The notes under the pieces were generated by a model. It had not been told where the DNA came from. It searched no databases and was given only the letters and a program-made list of their open reading frames with translations. The translations under genes and the position numbers were made by a program. 64,000 nucleotides of DNA from Bosea sp. (in: a-proteobacteria) (GTDB lineage Bacteria; Pseudomonadota; Alphaproteobacteria; Rhizobiales; Beijerinckiaceae): positions 806,001-870,000 of the forward strand of contig NZ_JAMLIX010000002.1 of assembly GCF_023953965.1 (NCBI RefSeq). The letters are read 5' to 3'. Below, piece after piece: positions 43,780 through 55,402 of the stretch; the stretch's first letter is position 1; each line of letters starts with the position of its first letter.

Positions 43780-44858
43780 AGTGCGAGCTTGCCGCGATAG
43801 CCGACAGGCTCCGCGCCGGCGGCGACCGGCACCACCTCGCCGAGCCTGACCGGCGCCTCGCCGGCGGCCTTCAGCGCGGCGAGGACGTCGTCCGCCTTGC
43901 CGGCCTCGGCCGCCACGATCATGCCGATGCCGCAGTTGAAGGTGCGCAGCATCTCGCGCTCGGCGACGCCGCCGACCTGGGCGAGCCAGCCGAAGACGGG
44001 CGGCGCAGGGATGGCGGCGAGATCGAGCGCGACGCCGAGCCCGTCCGGCAGCACGCGCGGGATGTTGTCGGGGAAGCCGCCGCCGGTGATATGCGCCAGC
44101 GCCTTGATCCCGTCGGTCGCCTTCAGCGCGGCGAGCAGCGGCTTCACATAGATCCGCGTCGGCGTGAGCAGCGCCTGCGCCATCGTCTCGCCCGGCGCGA
44201 AGGGGGCGGGCGCATCCCAGCCGAGCCCGCTGAGTTGCACGATGCGGCGCACCAGCGAATAGCCGTTGGAATGAACGCCGGAGGATGGCAGGCCGATGAT
44301 GACGTCGCCGGGCTTCAGATCCGCGCGCGGCAAGAGCGTGCCGCGCTCGGCGGCGCCGACGGCGAAGCCGGCGAGGTCGTAATCCTTCTCGGCGTATAGT
44401 CCGGGCATCTCTGCGGTCTCGCCGCCGATCAGCGCGCAGCCAGCCTGACGGCAGCCCTCGGCGATGCCGCGCACGATCTCGACGCCGACCTTGGGGTCGA
44501 GCTTGCCGGTGGCGTAGTAGTCGAGGAAGAGCAGGGGCTCGGCGCCCTGCACGACGAGGTCGTTGACGCACATCGCGACGAGGTCGATGCCGATGGTGGA
44601 ATGCAGCCCGCTCTCGATCGCGATCTTGACCTTGGTGCCGACACCGTCATTGGCGGCGACCAGGATCGGATCGCTGAAGCCGGCGGCCTTGAGGTCGAAC
44701 AGCCCGCCGAAGCCGCCGATCTCGGCATCGGCGCCCGGCCGGCGGGTGGCGCGCACCAGGGGCTTGATCTGGTCGACCATGGCGTTGCCGGCGTCGATGT
44801 CGACGCCCGCCTGCGCATAGGTCAGTCCGTTCGCGCCGGGCTTGCTCATTGCGGTCAT
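43776..44858 (-). CDS. purM: Phosphoribosylformylglycinamidine cyclo-ligase
   Basis: Closes the imidazole ring to form AIR in purine synthesis. The 360-residue protein has LTYAQAGVDIDAGNAMVDQI, VAANDGVGTKVKIAIE, GGETAEMPGLY and LPSSGVHSNGYSLVRRIV. ATG 44858 follows AGAAGGAAGGC; the frame continues upstream to 44939 without similarity. It diverges from the CDP-alcohol phosphatidyltransferase gene, the common rhizobial arrangement. Confidence 0.97.
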   Translation of the reverse strand: MTAMSKPGANGLTYAQAGVDIDAGNAMVDQIKPLVRATRRPGADAEIGGFGGLFDLKAAGFSDPILVAANDGVGTKVKIAIESGLHSTIGIDLVAMCVNDLVVQGAEPLLFLDYYATGKLDPKVGVEIVRGIAEGCRQAGCALIGGETAEMPGLYAEKDYDLAGFAVGAAERGTLLPRADLKPGDVIIGLPSSGVHSNGYSLVRRIVQLSGLGWDAPAPFAPGETMAQALLTPTRIYVKPLLAALKATDGIKALAHITGGGFPDNIPRVLPDGLGVALDLAAIPAPPVFGWLAQVGGVAEREMLRTFNCGIGMIVAAEAGKADDVLAALKAAGEAPVRLGEVVPVAAGAEPVGYRGKLAL

Positions 44859-45004
44859 GCCTTCCTTCTGCTCGCGCGAGCGATAGGCAAGCGGATGCCG
44901 GCTGGCAAGGCATCCGGGGACGCTTTCCCGGTTTCTCACAGGCCGGCCCGCCTCATCGCCGAGGTGCAGCTGGCATCCCGCCGCGCCATGAGCGAAAATG
45001 TACC

Positions 45005-45535
45005 ATGACGATCCCCAACCTGATCACCATCGGCCGGCTCTTCCTGGTGCCGCTGGTCATCGTCATGATCGTCGGCGCGAACTGGCGGGCGGCCTTCGTG
45101 CTCTTCGTCGTCGCGGGCCTGTCGGACGCGCTCGACGGCTTCCTCGCCAGGCGCTGCGGCATGGGCAGCGAGCTCGGCGCCTGGCTCGATCCGGTCGCCG
45201 ACAAGGCGCTGATCGTCTCGATCTACGTCACGCTCGCCGTCGTCGGCGCGATTCCGGCCTGGCTCGTCGTCCTCGTCGTCGCGCGCGACCTGATGATCGT
45301 GGCGGCGGTGATCCTGTCCTGGCTCCTCGACAAGCCGCTGACGATCGCGCCCATCGCCGTCAGCAAGCTCAACACCGCGGCGCAGATCGGCTTTGCGGCG
45401 CTGGCGCTCGGCTCGCGGGCCTTCGGGGTCGAGCCCGGCCTGGCGGCGACGGTCTGCGAATTCCTCGTCGCTCTGTTGACGCTCGCCTCGATGACGGCCT
45501 ATCTCGCCCTCTGGCTGCGCCATATGGCGGATTGA
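45005..45535 (+). CDS. CDP-alcohol phosphatidyltransferase family protein (PgsA-like)
   Basis: A 176-residue multi-helix membrane enzyme. The CDP-alcohol motif D-x2-D-G-x2-A-R-x8-G-x3-D-x3-D is present as DALDGFLARRCGMGSELG followed by AWLDPVADK. It begins MTIPNLITIGRLFLVPLVIV. It probably makes phosphatidylglycerophosphate or cardiolipin; a second pgsA outside the window would change that reading. The AI-2E carrier gene follows. Confidence 0.9.
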   Translation: MTIPNLITIGRLFLVPLVIVMIVGANWRAAFVLFVVAGLSDALDGFLARRCGMGSELGAWLDPVADKALIVSIYVTLAVVGAIPAWLVVLVVARDLMIVAAVILSWLLDKPLTIAPIAVSKLNTAAQIGFAALALGSRAFGVEPGLAATVCEFLVALLTLASMTAYLALWLRHMAD

Positions 45536-45625
45536 GCGGTTTTTGCGTCGCGGCGGCTTGGAAGCGCGGGGCGCGATGCACATCTGTCCTGTCCCGCCGG
45601 TTGCAGATTCGAGAGAGGCCGCCTG

Positions 45626-46735
45626 ATGACGTTGCAGCGCCAGATCGGCTTCTGGGTCGGCTCCCTTCTCGTCTTCATCCTGTTCCTGGTCGTGCTGCGG
45701 GACGTGCTCCTGCCCTTCATCGCGGCCTTGGCGCTGGCCTATCTGCTCGATCCGCTGGCCGACAGGCTCGAGCGCATCGGCATGAGCCGGCTCACGGCGA
45801 CGATCGTCATCCTCGTCGTCTTCCTGCTCCTCTTCGTGCTGGCGCTGGTGCTGCTGGTGCCGCTGCTCGGCCAGCAGCTCGCCGGCCTCGTCGCCAGGCT
45901 GCCGGGCGACGCCGCCAAGCTCCAGGCGCTGGTGCTGGAGAAGGGCGCGCCCTGGCTGGAAAGCCTCGGCGGCGCCGACCTGACCAAGGAGGCGCAGAAC
46001 TCGCTCGGCAACCTCGTCGGCGACAGCGTGAAATGGATCGGCGGCCTGCTGCAATCGCTCTGGACCGGCGGCACGGCGATCGTCGGCGTGTTCTCGCTCC
46101 TGGTGCTGACGCCGGTCATCGCCTTCTACCTGCTGGTCGACTGGGACCGGATGGTCTCGACCGTCGACAGCTGGCTGCCGCTCGACCATCGCGACACCAT
46201 CCGTACCCTGCTGCACGAGATGGACCTGTCGATCGCCGGCTTCCTGCGCGGGCAGGCGCTGGTCTGCGTGCTGCTCGGCGGCTTCTATGCCGTGGGCCTG
46301 AGCCTGATCGGCGTCAATTTCGGCGCGCTGATCGGCATCATTTCTGGCTTCCTCTCCTTCATCCCCTATGTCGGCTCGCTGACCGGGCTCGTGCTCTCGG
46401 TCGGCGTCGCGACGGTGCAGTTCTGGCCGGACTGGACCTGGCCGGTGGCGACGCTTGGCGTCTTCCTGGTCGGGCAGTTCCTGGAAGGGAACATCTTCCA
46501 GCCGAAATTCGTCGGCGATTCGATCGGCGTGCACCCGGTCTGGCTGATGTTCGCGCTTTTGGCCTTCGGCTCGCTGTTCGGCTTCGTCGGCCTGCTGCTC
46601 GCGGTGCCGCTGGCGGCGATCATCGGCGTGCTCTGCCGCTTCGCGCTCAACCAGTACCTCGCCAGCAACCTCTACCATGGCGGCGACGCCACCCGCGCCG
46701 CGGCGGCGAAGGCGCGCGGCGACGCCGACAGCTGA
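45626..46735 (+). CDS. AI-2E family transporter (PerM-like)
   Basis: A 369-residue inner-membrane protein with about eight helices. FIAALALAYLLDPLADRLER near residue 30 and SLIGVNFGALIGIISGFLSF followed by IPYVGSL near residue 230 are typical of the UPF0118/AI-2E exporter family. The transported solute is unknown for most members. hdaA follows after nine bases. Confidence 0.93.
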   Translation: MTLQRQIGFWVGSLLVFILFLVVLRDVLLPFIAALALAYLLDPLADRLERIGMSRLTATIVILVVFLLLFVLALVLLVPLLGQQLAGLVARLPGDAAKLQALVLEKGAPWLESLGGADLTKEAQNSLGNLVGDSVKWIGGLLQSLWTGGTAIVGVFSLLVLTPVIAFYLLVDWDRMVSTVDSWLPLDHRDTIRTLLHEMDLSIAGFLRGQALVCVLLGGFYAVGLSLIGVNFGALIGIISGFLSFIPYVGSLTGLVLSVGVATVQFWPDWTWPVATLGVFLVGQFLEGNIFQPKFVGDSIGVHPVWLMFALLAFGSLFGFVGLLLAVPLAAIIGVLCRFALNQYLASNLYHGGDATRAAAAKARGDADS

Positions 46736-46744
46736 AACGCTCGC

Positions 46745-47443
46745 ATGTCAGACCTTCCCCAGCGCCCGCGCCAGCTCGCCTTCGACCTGCCGGTCGACAG
46801 CCGCCACGGCGTCGAGGATTTCCTGGTCGGCGCCTCCAACGAGGCGGCCTACGGCCTGATCGAGTGCTGGCCGCAATGGCCCGAGGCGTGGCTGCGCCTG
46901 ACCGGGCCGGAGGGAGCCGGCAAGACCCATCTCGCCGCGATCTGGGCGCGCGCCGCCCATGCCTGGACGCTTCCCGCAGCCGAGCTGCGCGAGGGGCAGG
47001 TGCCGCATCTGGTCTCGGCCGGCGCGCTGGTCGTCGAGGATTGCGATGCGGGGGCGCTCGACGAGGCGGCGCTGTTCCACCTGATGAACGCGGTGAAGGC
47101 GCGCGGCGGCTTCCTCTTGCTGACGGCGCGGCGCCCGCCCGATCTCTGGGGGCTCACCGTGCCGGACCTGCTGTCGCGGCTCAGGCTGGCGCCCGCCGCG
47201 ACGATCGAGCCGCCGGACGACGGCCTCTTGCGGGCGCTCCTGGTCAAGCTCTTCATCGACCGGCAGCTCGTGGTCGACGTCGCGGTGATCGACAGCCTCG
47301 CGCTCAGGATGGAGCGCTCCTTCGCCGCCGCGCGGCTGGTGGTCGACCGGCTCGACCGGCTCGCGCTCGAACGCGGCCGCCGGGTGACGCGCCCGCTGGT
47401 GCAGGAGGCGCTGGCGGAACTGTTCCCGCAGGAGGCGGGTTGA
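46745..47443 (+). CDS. hdaA: DnaA regulatory inactivator HdaA
   Basis: HdaA binds the beta sliding clamp and stimulates DnaA-ATP hydrolysis, preventing over-initiation. The 232-residue AAA+ protein has a clamp-binding motif near the N-terminus (RQLAFDLP). Walker A is TGPEGAGKTHLAA near residue 60, and ALVVEDCD is Walker B. The C-terminal helices (SFAAARLVVDRLDRLALERG) resemble DnaA domain III/IV joining. It lies in the usual place before ppk. Confidence 0.92.
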   Translation: MSDLPQRPRQLAFDLPVDSRHGVEDFLVGASNEAAYGLIECWPQWPEAWLRLTGPEGAGKTHLAAIWARAAHAWTLPAAELREGQVPHLVSAGALVVEDCDAGALDEAALFHLMNAVKARGGFLLLTARRPPDLWGLTVPDLLSRLRLAPAATIEPPDDGLLRALLVKLFIDRQLVVDVAVIDSLALRMERSFAAARLVVDRLDRLALERGRRVTRPLVQEALAELFPQEAG

Positions 47444-47515
47444 ACGCAGCCAATCCTGATTAAATCCTGTCGCTTGTCATCGAACCGTCACGCTAGAGTG
47501 TCTTCAACACGGCGC

Positions 47516-49747
47516 ATGACCATGGCGGCGACCAGAGCCCGGACGAAGCGTATGACCACCGAGATCGTGACGATTGCGCCCGACACGGCTTTGAGCGATG
47601 CCGACGCACCGCTGCTGCGCCATGAGCCGGAGCGCTTCATGAACCGCGAGCTCTCCTGGCTCCAGTTCAACCGCCGCGTCATGGAGGAGGCCTCGAACCG
47701 CAGCCACCCGCTGCTCGAACAGCTCCGCTTCCTCTCGATCTCGGCGAACAATCTCGACGAGTTCTTCATGGTCCGCGTCTCCGGCCTGCGCGAGCAGCTC
47801 AAGGCCGGCGTGGTCACGCGCAGCCAGGACGGGCTGACCCAGGCCGAGCAGCTCGTCGCCATCGGCGAGGCGGTCGCGGCGCTGACCGCCGACCAGCAGG
47901 CGCGCTGGGCGCAGCTGCGCCACGATCTGCACGAGAACCGCATCCACCTGCTCCAGCCGGCCGATATCGGCGCGCAGGACCGGGTCTGGCTGGAGGATTA
48001 TTTCCTCAACTACGTCTTCCCGGTGCTGACGCCGCTGGCGATCGACCCGGCCCATCCCTTCCCCTTCATCCCCAATCTCGGCTTCACCGTCGCGCTCGCG
48101 CTCGAGCGCAAGAGCGACGGGCGTCAGCTCGACGCGCTGATCCGCGTGCCGACCAAGATCGACCGCTTCATCGAGCTGCCCGACCTGGCGCGCGAGGGGC
48201 TGCACCGCTTCATCACGCTCGACGACGCGGTCTCGCTGTACATCGGCAAGCTCTTCCCCGGCTACGAGGTCAAGGGCGCCGGCTCCTTCCGCATCATCCG
48301 CGACTCCGATCTCGACATCGAGGAGGAGGCGGAGGATCTGGTGCGCGTCTTCGAGACGATGCTGAAGCAGCGCCGGCTCGGCGTCGTGATCCGGCTCGAG
48401 CTCTCGACCGGCATGCCCGGCCATCTGCGCCGGCTGATCGTGCGCGAGCTCAGGGTCGACAGCGACGAGGTCGTCGAAGTCAACGGCATGATCGGCCTGA
48501 ACGAGCTCTCGCAGCTCGTCGGCGTCGACCGGCCGGACCTGAAGTTCAAGCCCTACAACGCCCGCTTCCCCGAGCGCATCCGCGAGCATGGCGGCGATTG
48601 CTTCGCCGCGATCCGCCAGAAGGACCTGCTCGTCCACCACCCCTATGAGAGCTTCGACGTCGTCGTGCAGTTCCTGCAGCAGGCGGCACGCGACCCCAAC
48701 GTCGTCGCGATCAAGCAGACGCTCTATCGCACCTCCGCCAACTCGCCGATCGTCAAGGCGCTGACGGAAGCGGCCGAGGCCGGCAAGTCGGTCACCGCGC
48801 TGGTCGAGCTGAAGGCCCGCTTCGACGAGGAAGCCAACATCCGCTGGGCCAAGGAGATGGAACGCGCCGGCGTCCAGGTCGTCTACGGCTTCATCGAGCT
48901 CAAGACACACGCCAAGCTGTCACTGGTCGTGCGCCGCGAGGCCGGCCAGCTCGTCAGCTATTGCCATATCGCGACCGGCAACTACCACCCGATCACGGCG
49001 CGTATCTATACCGACGTCTCCTTCTTCACCGCCGATCCGGTGATCGCGCAGGATGTCGCGCGCATCTTCAACTACATCACCGGCTATGCCGAGCCCGACG
49101 GGCTCGAGCGCATGGCGATCTCGCCGACCGGCCTGAAGCAGCGCCTGCTCGCCGATATCGCCGCCGAGATCGCCCATGTGAAGGCCGGCCGCAAGGGCGC
49201 GATCTGGGGCAAGTGCAACGCGCTGGTCGATCCCGAGATCATCGATGCGCTCTATGACGCGAGCGCGGCCGGCGTCGAGATCGATTTCGTCGTGCGCGGC
49301 ATCTGCTGCCTGAGGCCGGGCGTGCCGGGCCTCTCGGAGAACATCCGCGTCAAGTCGATCATCGGCCGCTTCCTCGAGCATACCCGGATCTACGCCTTCG
49401 GCGCCGGCCACGGCCTGCCGGCGGCCCGGGCCAAGATCTACATCTCCTCGGCCGATCTGATGCCGCGCAACCTCGACCGGCGCGTCGAGGCGCTGACCCA
49501 GATCCTGAATCCGACCGTGCACCAGCAGCTCCTCGACCAGATCATGCTGGCGAACCTGCTCGACAACGAGCAAAGCTGGACGATATTGCCCGATGGCGGC
49601 TCGCGCCGCATTGTGCCCGCGCCGAACGAAGAGCCGTTCAACGCGCATAAATATTTCATGACGAACCCGAGTCTGTCCGGACGTGGAAAATCGCTCTCCA
49701 ATTCGAGTCCCCGCTCCCTCTCGCGCCGAGGGGGACGCAAGGCCTGA
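47516..49747 (+). CDS. ppk1: Polyphosphate kinase 1
   Basis: Polymerises ATP gamma-phosphate into polyphosphate. The N-terminal core has FMNRELSWLQFNRRVMEEA and FLSISANNLDEFFMVRVSGL. The catalytic His region is ELKTHAKLSLVVRREAG, followed by YCHIATGNYHPITARIY. The start is uncertain among ATG 47474, 47516 and 47552; similarity begins after residue 40. The last 65 bases overlap ppx in another frame, so the C-terminal 21 residues are Ser/Arg-rich and unusual. Confidence 0.96.
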   Translation: MTMAATRARTKRMTTEIVTIAPDTALSDADAPLLRHEPERFMNRELSWLQFNRRVMEEASNRSHPLLEQLRFLSISANNLDEFFMVRVSGLREQLKAGVVTRSQDGLTQAEQLVAIGEAVAALTADQQARWAQLRHDLHENRIHLLQPADIGAQDRVWLEDYFLNYVFPVLTPLAIDPAHPFPFIPNLGFTVALALERKSDGRQLDALIRVPTKIDRFIELPDLAREGLHRFITLDDAVSLYIGKLFPGYEVKGAGSFRIIRDSDLDIEEEAEDLVRVFETMLKQRRLGVVIRLELSTGMPGHLRRLIVRELRVDSDEVVEVNGMIGLNELSQLVGVDRPDLKFKPYNARFPERIREHGGDCFAAIRQKDLLVHHPYESFDVVVQFLQQAARDPNVVAIKQTLYRTSANSPIVKALTEAAEAGKSVTALVELKARFDEEANIRWAKEMERAGVQVVYGFIELKTHAKLSLVVRREAGQLVSYCHIATGNYHPITARIYTDVSFFTADPVIAQDVARIFNYITGYAEPDGLERMAISPTGLKQRLLADIAAEIAHVKAGRKGAIWGKCNALVDPEIIDALYDASAAGVEIDFVVRGICCLRPGVPGLSENIRVKSIIGRFLEHTRIYAFGAGHGLPAARAKIYISSADLMPRNLDRRVEALTQILNPTVHQQLLDQIMLANLLDNEQSWTILPDGGSRRIVPAPNEEPFNAHKYFMTNPSLSGRGKSLSNSSPRSLSRRGGRKA

Positions 49748-51257
49748 GCTCAGGCATGCGCCCGGCCGGCTCGCGCTTTCCGATACCATCGCCATCGTCG
49801 ATATCGGCTCGAACTCGGTGCGCCTCGTCGTCTACGAGATGCTGGCGCGGGCTCCATCCCAGGTTTTCAACGAGAAGGAGATGGCGGGGCTCGGCCGTCA
49901 GGTCGCCTCGACCGGGCGCCTCGCAGACGACGCCATCGTCAAGGCGATCGACGCGCTGGTGCGCTTCCGCATCCTCTGCGAGGCGATCAATGTCGGCGCA
50001 ATCCGCGTCATCGCCACCGCCGCGACACGCTATGCGCAGAACGGGCCGGACTTCATCGCCCGCGCCGAGGCGGCGATCGGCCAGCCGATCGAGCTGATCT
50101 CGGGCGGGCGGGAGGCCGCGCTCTCCGCGCTCGGCGTGATCTCCGGCTTCGACGATCCCGATGGCGTCGTCGGCGACCTCGGCGGCGGCAGCCTCGAGCT
50201 TATCTCGGTCCGGGACGGCGCGGCGGGGCAGGGCGCCAGCGTCCCGCTCGGCGGCCTTGCCCTGCTCGACCGCTCGAAGGGTTCGCTCAAGGCGGCCGAG
50301 AAGATCGTCAGGGACGAGCTCGACAAGCTGCCGCAGCTTGCCGCCATGAAGGGGCGCAACTTCTACGCTGTCGGCGGCACCTGGCGCGCGCTCGCGACGC
50401 TCCACCAGCGCCGCTGCGCCTATCCGCTGAACGTGATGCACGGCTATGCCGTGCCGACCCGCGACGTCGCCGATTTCGTCAAGCTGGTCGAGCGGGCCGA
50501 TGCCTCGGTGCTCGATGCGATCGATGCCGTCTCCTCGGCGCGCCGGCCGCTGCTGGTCTATGGCGCGCTGGTGCTCGACGAGCTGATCAAGCGCGGCAAG
50601 CCGCGTGAGGTGATCATCTCGGCCCAAGGCGTGCGCGAGGGCCTGCTCTACGAACAGCTTTCGCCGCAGGAGCAGGCGGTCGACCCGCTGCTCCAGGCGG
50701 CGCGCGACTACAACCTGCTGCGCGCCCGCGATCCGCGCCATGCCGCCGAGCTGATCGCCTGGACGAAGGCCATCCTCGAAACCGCCGGCCCGCCCTGGAA
50801 CGAGCCCTCCGACCGGATGATCGAGACCGTCTGCCTGCTCTCCGACATCGGCTGGCGCGCCCATCCCGATTATCGCGGCGAGCAGAGCATGAACGTCATC
50901 GCCCACGCCTATTTCACCGGCATCGACCATGTCGGGCGGGCCTTCCTGGCGCTGGCGATCTTCCACCGCTATGCCGGCCTGAAGGCGAGCTCGCCGGCCG
51001 CCGCCGGCCTGAGGACCCTGCTGCCGGCGCCGGCGCTGGCGCAGGCGATGCTGATCGCCGCGATCTTCCGCGTCGCCTATCTGCTCTCGGCCGGGATGAC
51101 GGGCATCCTGCCGCGCATTCCGGGGGCTTGTGTCGACAACCGCCTCGTCCTGCGGCTGCCGGAGGACCTGACGGCGCTGGCGAGCGAGCGTGTCGAGGGC
51201 CGGCTGAAGCAGCTCGCAAAGCTGCTCGGGCGGGATTTCGAGATCGGCCGGCTCTAA
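49683..51257 (+). CDS. ppx: Exopolyphosphatase (Ppx/GppA family)
   Basis: Releases phosphate from polyphosphate ends. The 524-residue protein has the ASKHA phosphate loop AIVDIGSNSVRLVVYE near residue 36 and VVGDLGGGSLELISV. The central catalytic Glu region is AQGVREGLLYE. The C-terminal all-helical domain has TVCLLSDIGWRAHPDYRGEQ. GTG 49683 begins inside ppk1 by 65 bases, a translational overlap between synthesis and breakdown genes. Confidence 0.95.
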   Translation: MENRSPIRVPAPSRAEGDARPELRHAPGRLALSDTIAIVDIGSNSVRLVVYEMLARAPSQVFNEKEMAGLGRQVASTGRLADDAIVKAIDALVRFRILCEAINVGAIRVIATAATRYAQNGPDFIARAEAAIGQPIELISGGREAALSALGVISGFDDPDGVVGDLGGGSLELISVRDGAAGQGASVPLGGLALLDRSKGSLKAAEKIVRDELDKLPQLAAMKGRNFYAVGGTWRALATLHQRRCAYPLNVMHGYAVPTRDVADFVKLVERADASVLDAIDAVSSARRPLLVYGALVLDELIKRGKPREVIISAQGVREGLLYEQLSPQEQAVDPLLQAARDYNLLRARDPRHAAELIAWTKAILETAGPPWNEPSDRMIETVCLLSDIGWRAHPDYRGEQSMNVIAHAYFTGIDHVGRAFLALAIFHRYAGLKASSPAAAGLRTLLPAPALAQAMLIAAIFRVAYLLSAGMTGILPRIPGACVDNRLVLRLPEDLTALASERVEGRLKQLAKLLGRDFEIGRL

Positions 51258-51295
51258 GGCGGCGCGAGCCTGCGGTGAATGAACCGGACGCCTCG

Positions 51296-51326
51296 CTTGA
51301 AAGCCGGCGCGGAAATCTCCACTTTA
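51296..51326 (+). promoter_or_regulatory. Candidate heat-shock (sigma-32) promoter of lon
   Basis: CTTGAAA (51296–51302) matches the sigma-32 -35 element. After 17 bases from CTTGAA, CCACTTTA partly matches the -10 element. It lies 137 bases upstream of the lon start. The -10 match is imperfect. Confidence 0.4.
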
Positions 51327-51462
51327 GCGCTACCTGCGAGAATCGCATGCCTATCGAGGGTGCGGCGCGCGGGGGCGGAGAGGCGAATGGTTGCCTCGGC
51401 CGCTCGTCCGATCGCACCGCCCATTTCGGGGGCGCGCCGGGCGCAACTGCAAAGGAACTGCC

Positions 51463-53889
<2,427 letters not shown>

Positions 53890-53914
53890 GCTTTACGGGC
53901 TTTCGAAGAACGAG

Positions 53915-53947
53915 CCGCCGGCGCGCAAGCGCCGGCGGTTTTGTTTT
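53915..53947 (+). terminator. Intrinsic terminator of lon
   Basis: CCGCCGGCGC pairs perfectly with GCGCCGGCGG around GCAA, followed by TTTTGTTTT. Confidence 0.92.
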
Positions 53948-54078
53948 GGGCGGCGTCTCGCCGATTCTCCCGGCGGCACGAACGATCGCCCGGGCCGAAA
54001 AGCCGATGCCCGTCGAGCCTGGTTGAATTGACACTGCGATAGCAGGTTCGATAATCGCAACCGGACTGGAGGATTTCC

Positions 54079-54828
54079 GTGCCGCTCAAAACAGTTGCCG
54101 TCATCGCCGGACTTGTTCGGCGTTGCGCCGTCGTCGCGCTTGCATGCGCTCCCGTCTACGCGGGTCCCGCTTCCGGGCAATCGATCGCACCGAGGAAGGA
54201 TACCGGCAAGTGCGTCGGCATCATCTCGGCGATCGGCGACACCGTCGCCGTGGCGAAGACCGGCTTCACGGTTTTCAACAACGAGAACTTCAAGGTTCCG
54301 ATAGACGCTTGGCGAATCGATGACCTGGTGTTCAGCAAGATCTCTTCCGTTCTTGGCAGGCGCTCAAATCTAAAACGCATCAGTGTTCCCCAGGGATCGT
54401 TTGCCGTCCTCGAAGAGGGCTACCGTCCGTTCTCCGACCCCGCTGAGGAGGCCAGGGCCATTCTTGCCAAGGTTATAACGGCCCCCAGATGTGATCGTTA
54501 CATCGTCGTCATGAAAATAAGAATGGCGTTGAAGACGGGACAGCGCGTCGACGGTCTTGGATTAAGTTTCCAGGGCAATCAGTATTATGCTTCGGCAGCA
54601 TTTTCGCTGAATGTCTACGATGGGCAGAACTTCGCCTTGCTGGAAAAGCATCAGGCCTTGACCGGCGAAAAGAATTTCCTGGGCCGGAGGCTCGTGCCCG
54701 GCCGAGAGGTTGACAAGACATGGTGGCCGACAGCGAACGGAACGCTCGGTCCAGCGGCTCGGGACGGCTTTCGCAGCTTTGTACTGGAGAGCCTGGAAGC
54801 AACGGTGCCGGAGCTTTCAAACAGCTGA
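54079..54828 (+). CDS. Orphan exported protein, atypical composition
   Basis: A 249-residue protein starting GTG 54079. A signal-like N-terminus is visible (CAVVALACAPVYAGPASGQS), with possible Cys processing. The mature part has VFNNENFKVPIDAWRIDDLV, ISVPQGSFAVLEEGYRPFSD and GLSFQGNQYYASAAFSLNVY. I recognise no family. Codon use from about 54290 to 54650 is clearly less GC-rich than in the neighbours (for example ATA, AAA, TTA codons), which suggests acquired DNA. It sits where hupB is commonly found after lon in this order. Confidence 0.65.
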   Translation: MPLKTVAVIAGLVRRCAVVALACAPVYAGPASGQSIAPRKDTGKCVGIISAIGDTVAVAKTGFTVFNNENFKVPIDAWRIDDLVFSKISSVLGRRSNLKRISVPQGSFAVLEEGYRPFSDPAEEARAILAKVITAPRCDRYIVVMKIRMALKTGQRVDGLGLSFQGNQYYASAAFSLNVYDGQNFALLEKHQALTGEKNFLGRRLVPGREVDKTWWPTANGTLGPAARDGFRSFVLESLEATVPELSNS

Positions 54829-54945
54829 AAGCCTTTCGGTGAGCGCCTTGCATGTCGCTGGCATGATGCGGGCGCGACGACGGCATCGTGCGTCGGATGC
54901 GCCTAGCGGGAGAAAAAAAGGCGAAACACGCCACCAGGATGGCGA

Positions 54946-55021
54946 TGGTGGGCGGTGACGGGCTCGAACCGCCGACCCTCTCGGTGTAAACGAGATGCTC
55001 TACCGACTGAGCTAACCGCCC
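54946..55021 (-). tRNA. tRNA-Val (anticodon UAC)
   Basis: A complete 76-base cloverleaf. Acceptor arms are GGGCGGT and ACCGCCC, with discriminator A and an encoded CCA. The anticodon stem-loop is TCTCG-TTTACAC-CGAGA, giving TAC. The T-loop reads TTCGAAC. Confidence 0.96.
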
Positions 55022-55087
55022 TGGCGGTCGCGTTTAAGGCTTCGGCCGCCGTATCGCAAGCGCCGTGGAGCGGGCCCGTGCGCTTTA

Positions 55088-55103
55088 GCGTCCGGTAGGA
55101 CGC
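55088..55103. repeat. Fragment of the double-hairpin repeat
   Basis: GCGTCCGGTAGGACGC is identical to the core of hairpin 2 in the copy at 10728–10833. It lies between the two tRNA genes without the flanking arms. Confidence 0.55.
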
Positions 55104-55129
55104 ATGGCGATCATAAGTCTTTGATTTAA

Positions 55130-55206
55130 TGGCGCGGGCGACGGGGCTCGAACCCGCGACCTCCGGCGTGACAGGCCGGCACTCTAACCAACTGAGCTAC
55201 GCCCGC
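55130..55206 (-). tRNA. tRNA-Asp (anticodon GUC)
   Basis: A complete 77-base cloverleaf. Acceptor arms are GCGGGCG and CGCCCGC, with discriminator G and an encoded CCA. The anticodon stem-loop CCGGC-CTGTCAC-GCCGG gives GTC. It is 108 bases upstream of tRNA-Val in the same direction, so they may share a transcript. Confidence 0.96.
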
Positions 55207-55368
55207 GCTGGGCGGCCGAGGCATGCGCCATCAGCGGTGTGGTGAGTATTGCTCCGGGCCGGAAGTGTCAAGCGCAGGGTGCCGGCAAATCCGCATCTGG
55301 GGACAATTATCTCCGGCCCGGCGCCGATGAGCGGTCCGGCTTTTGCCCCGGCATCCGGCGAGGCATCC

Positions 55369-55394
55369 GCGGCCCTGCGGAAGTGCAGGGCCGC
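55369..55394 (-). terminator. Hairpin after the M28-A gene
   Basis: GCGGCCCTGC pairs perfectly with GCAGGGCCGC around a six-base loop, eight bases after the M28-A stop. No clear T-run. Confidence 0.6.
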
Positions 55395-55402
55395 AGGTCG
55401 AA

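Noticed and set aside
54946..55206. Classical integrative-element attachment at the tRNA 3' ends
   Set aside because: No integrase gene and no duplicated tRNA 3' segment was found; the module lies on the 5' side of tRNA-Asp.
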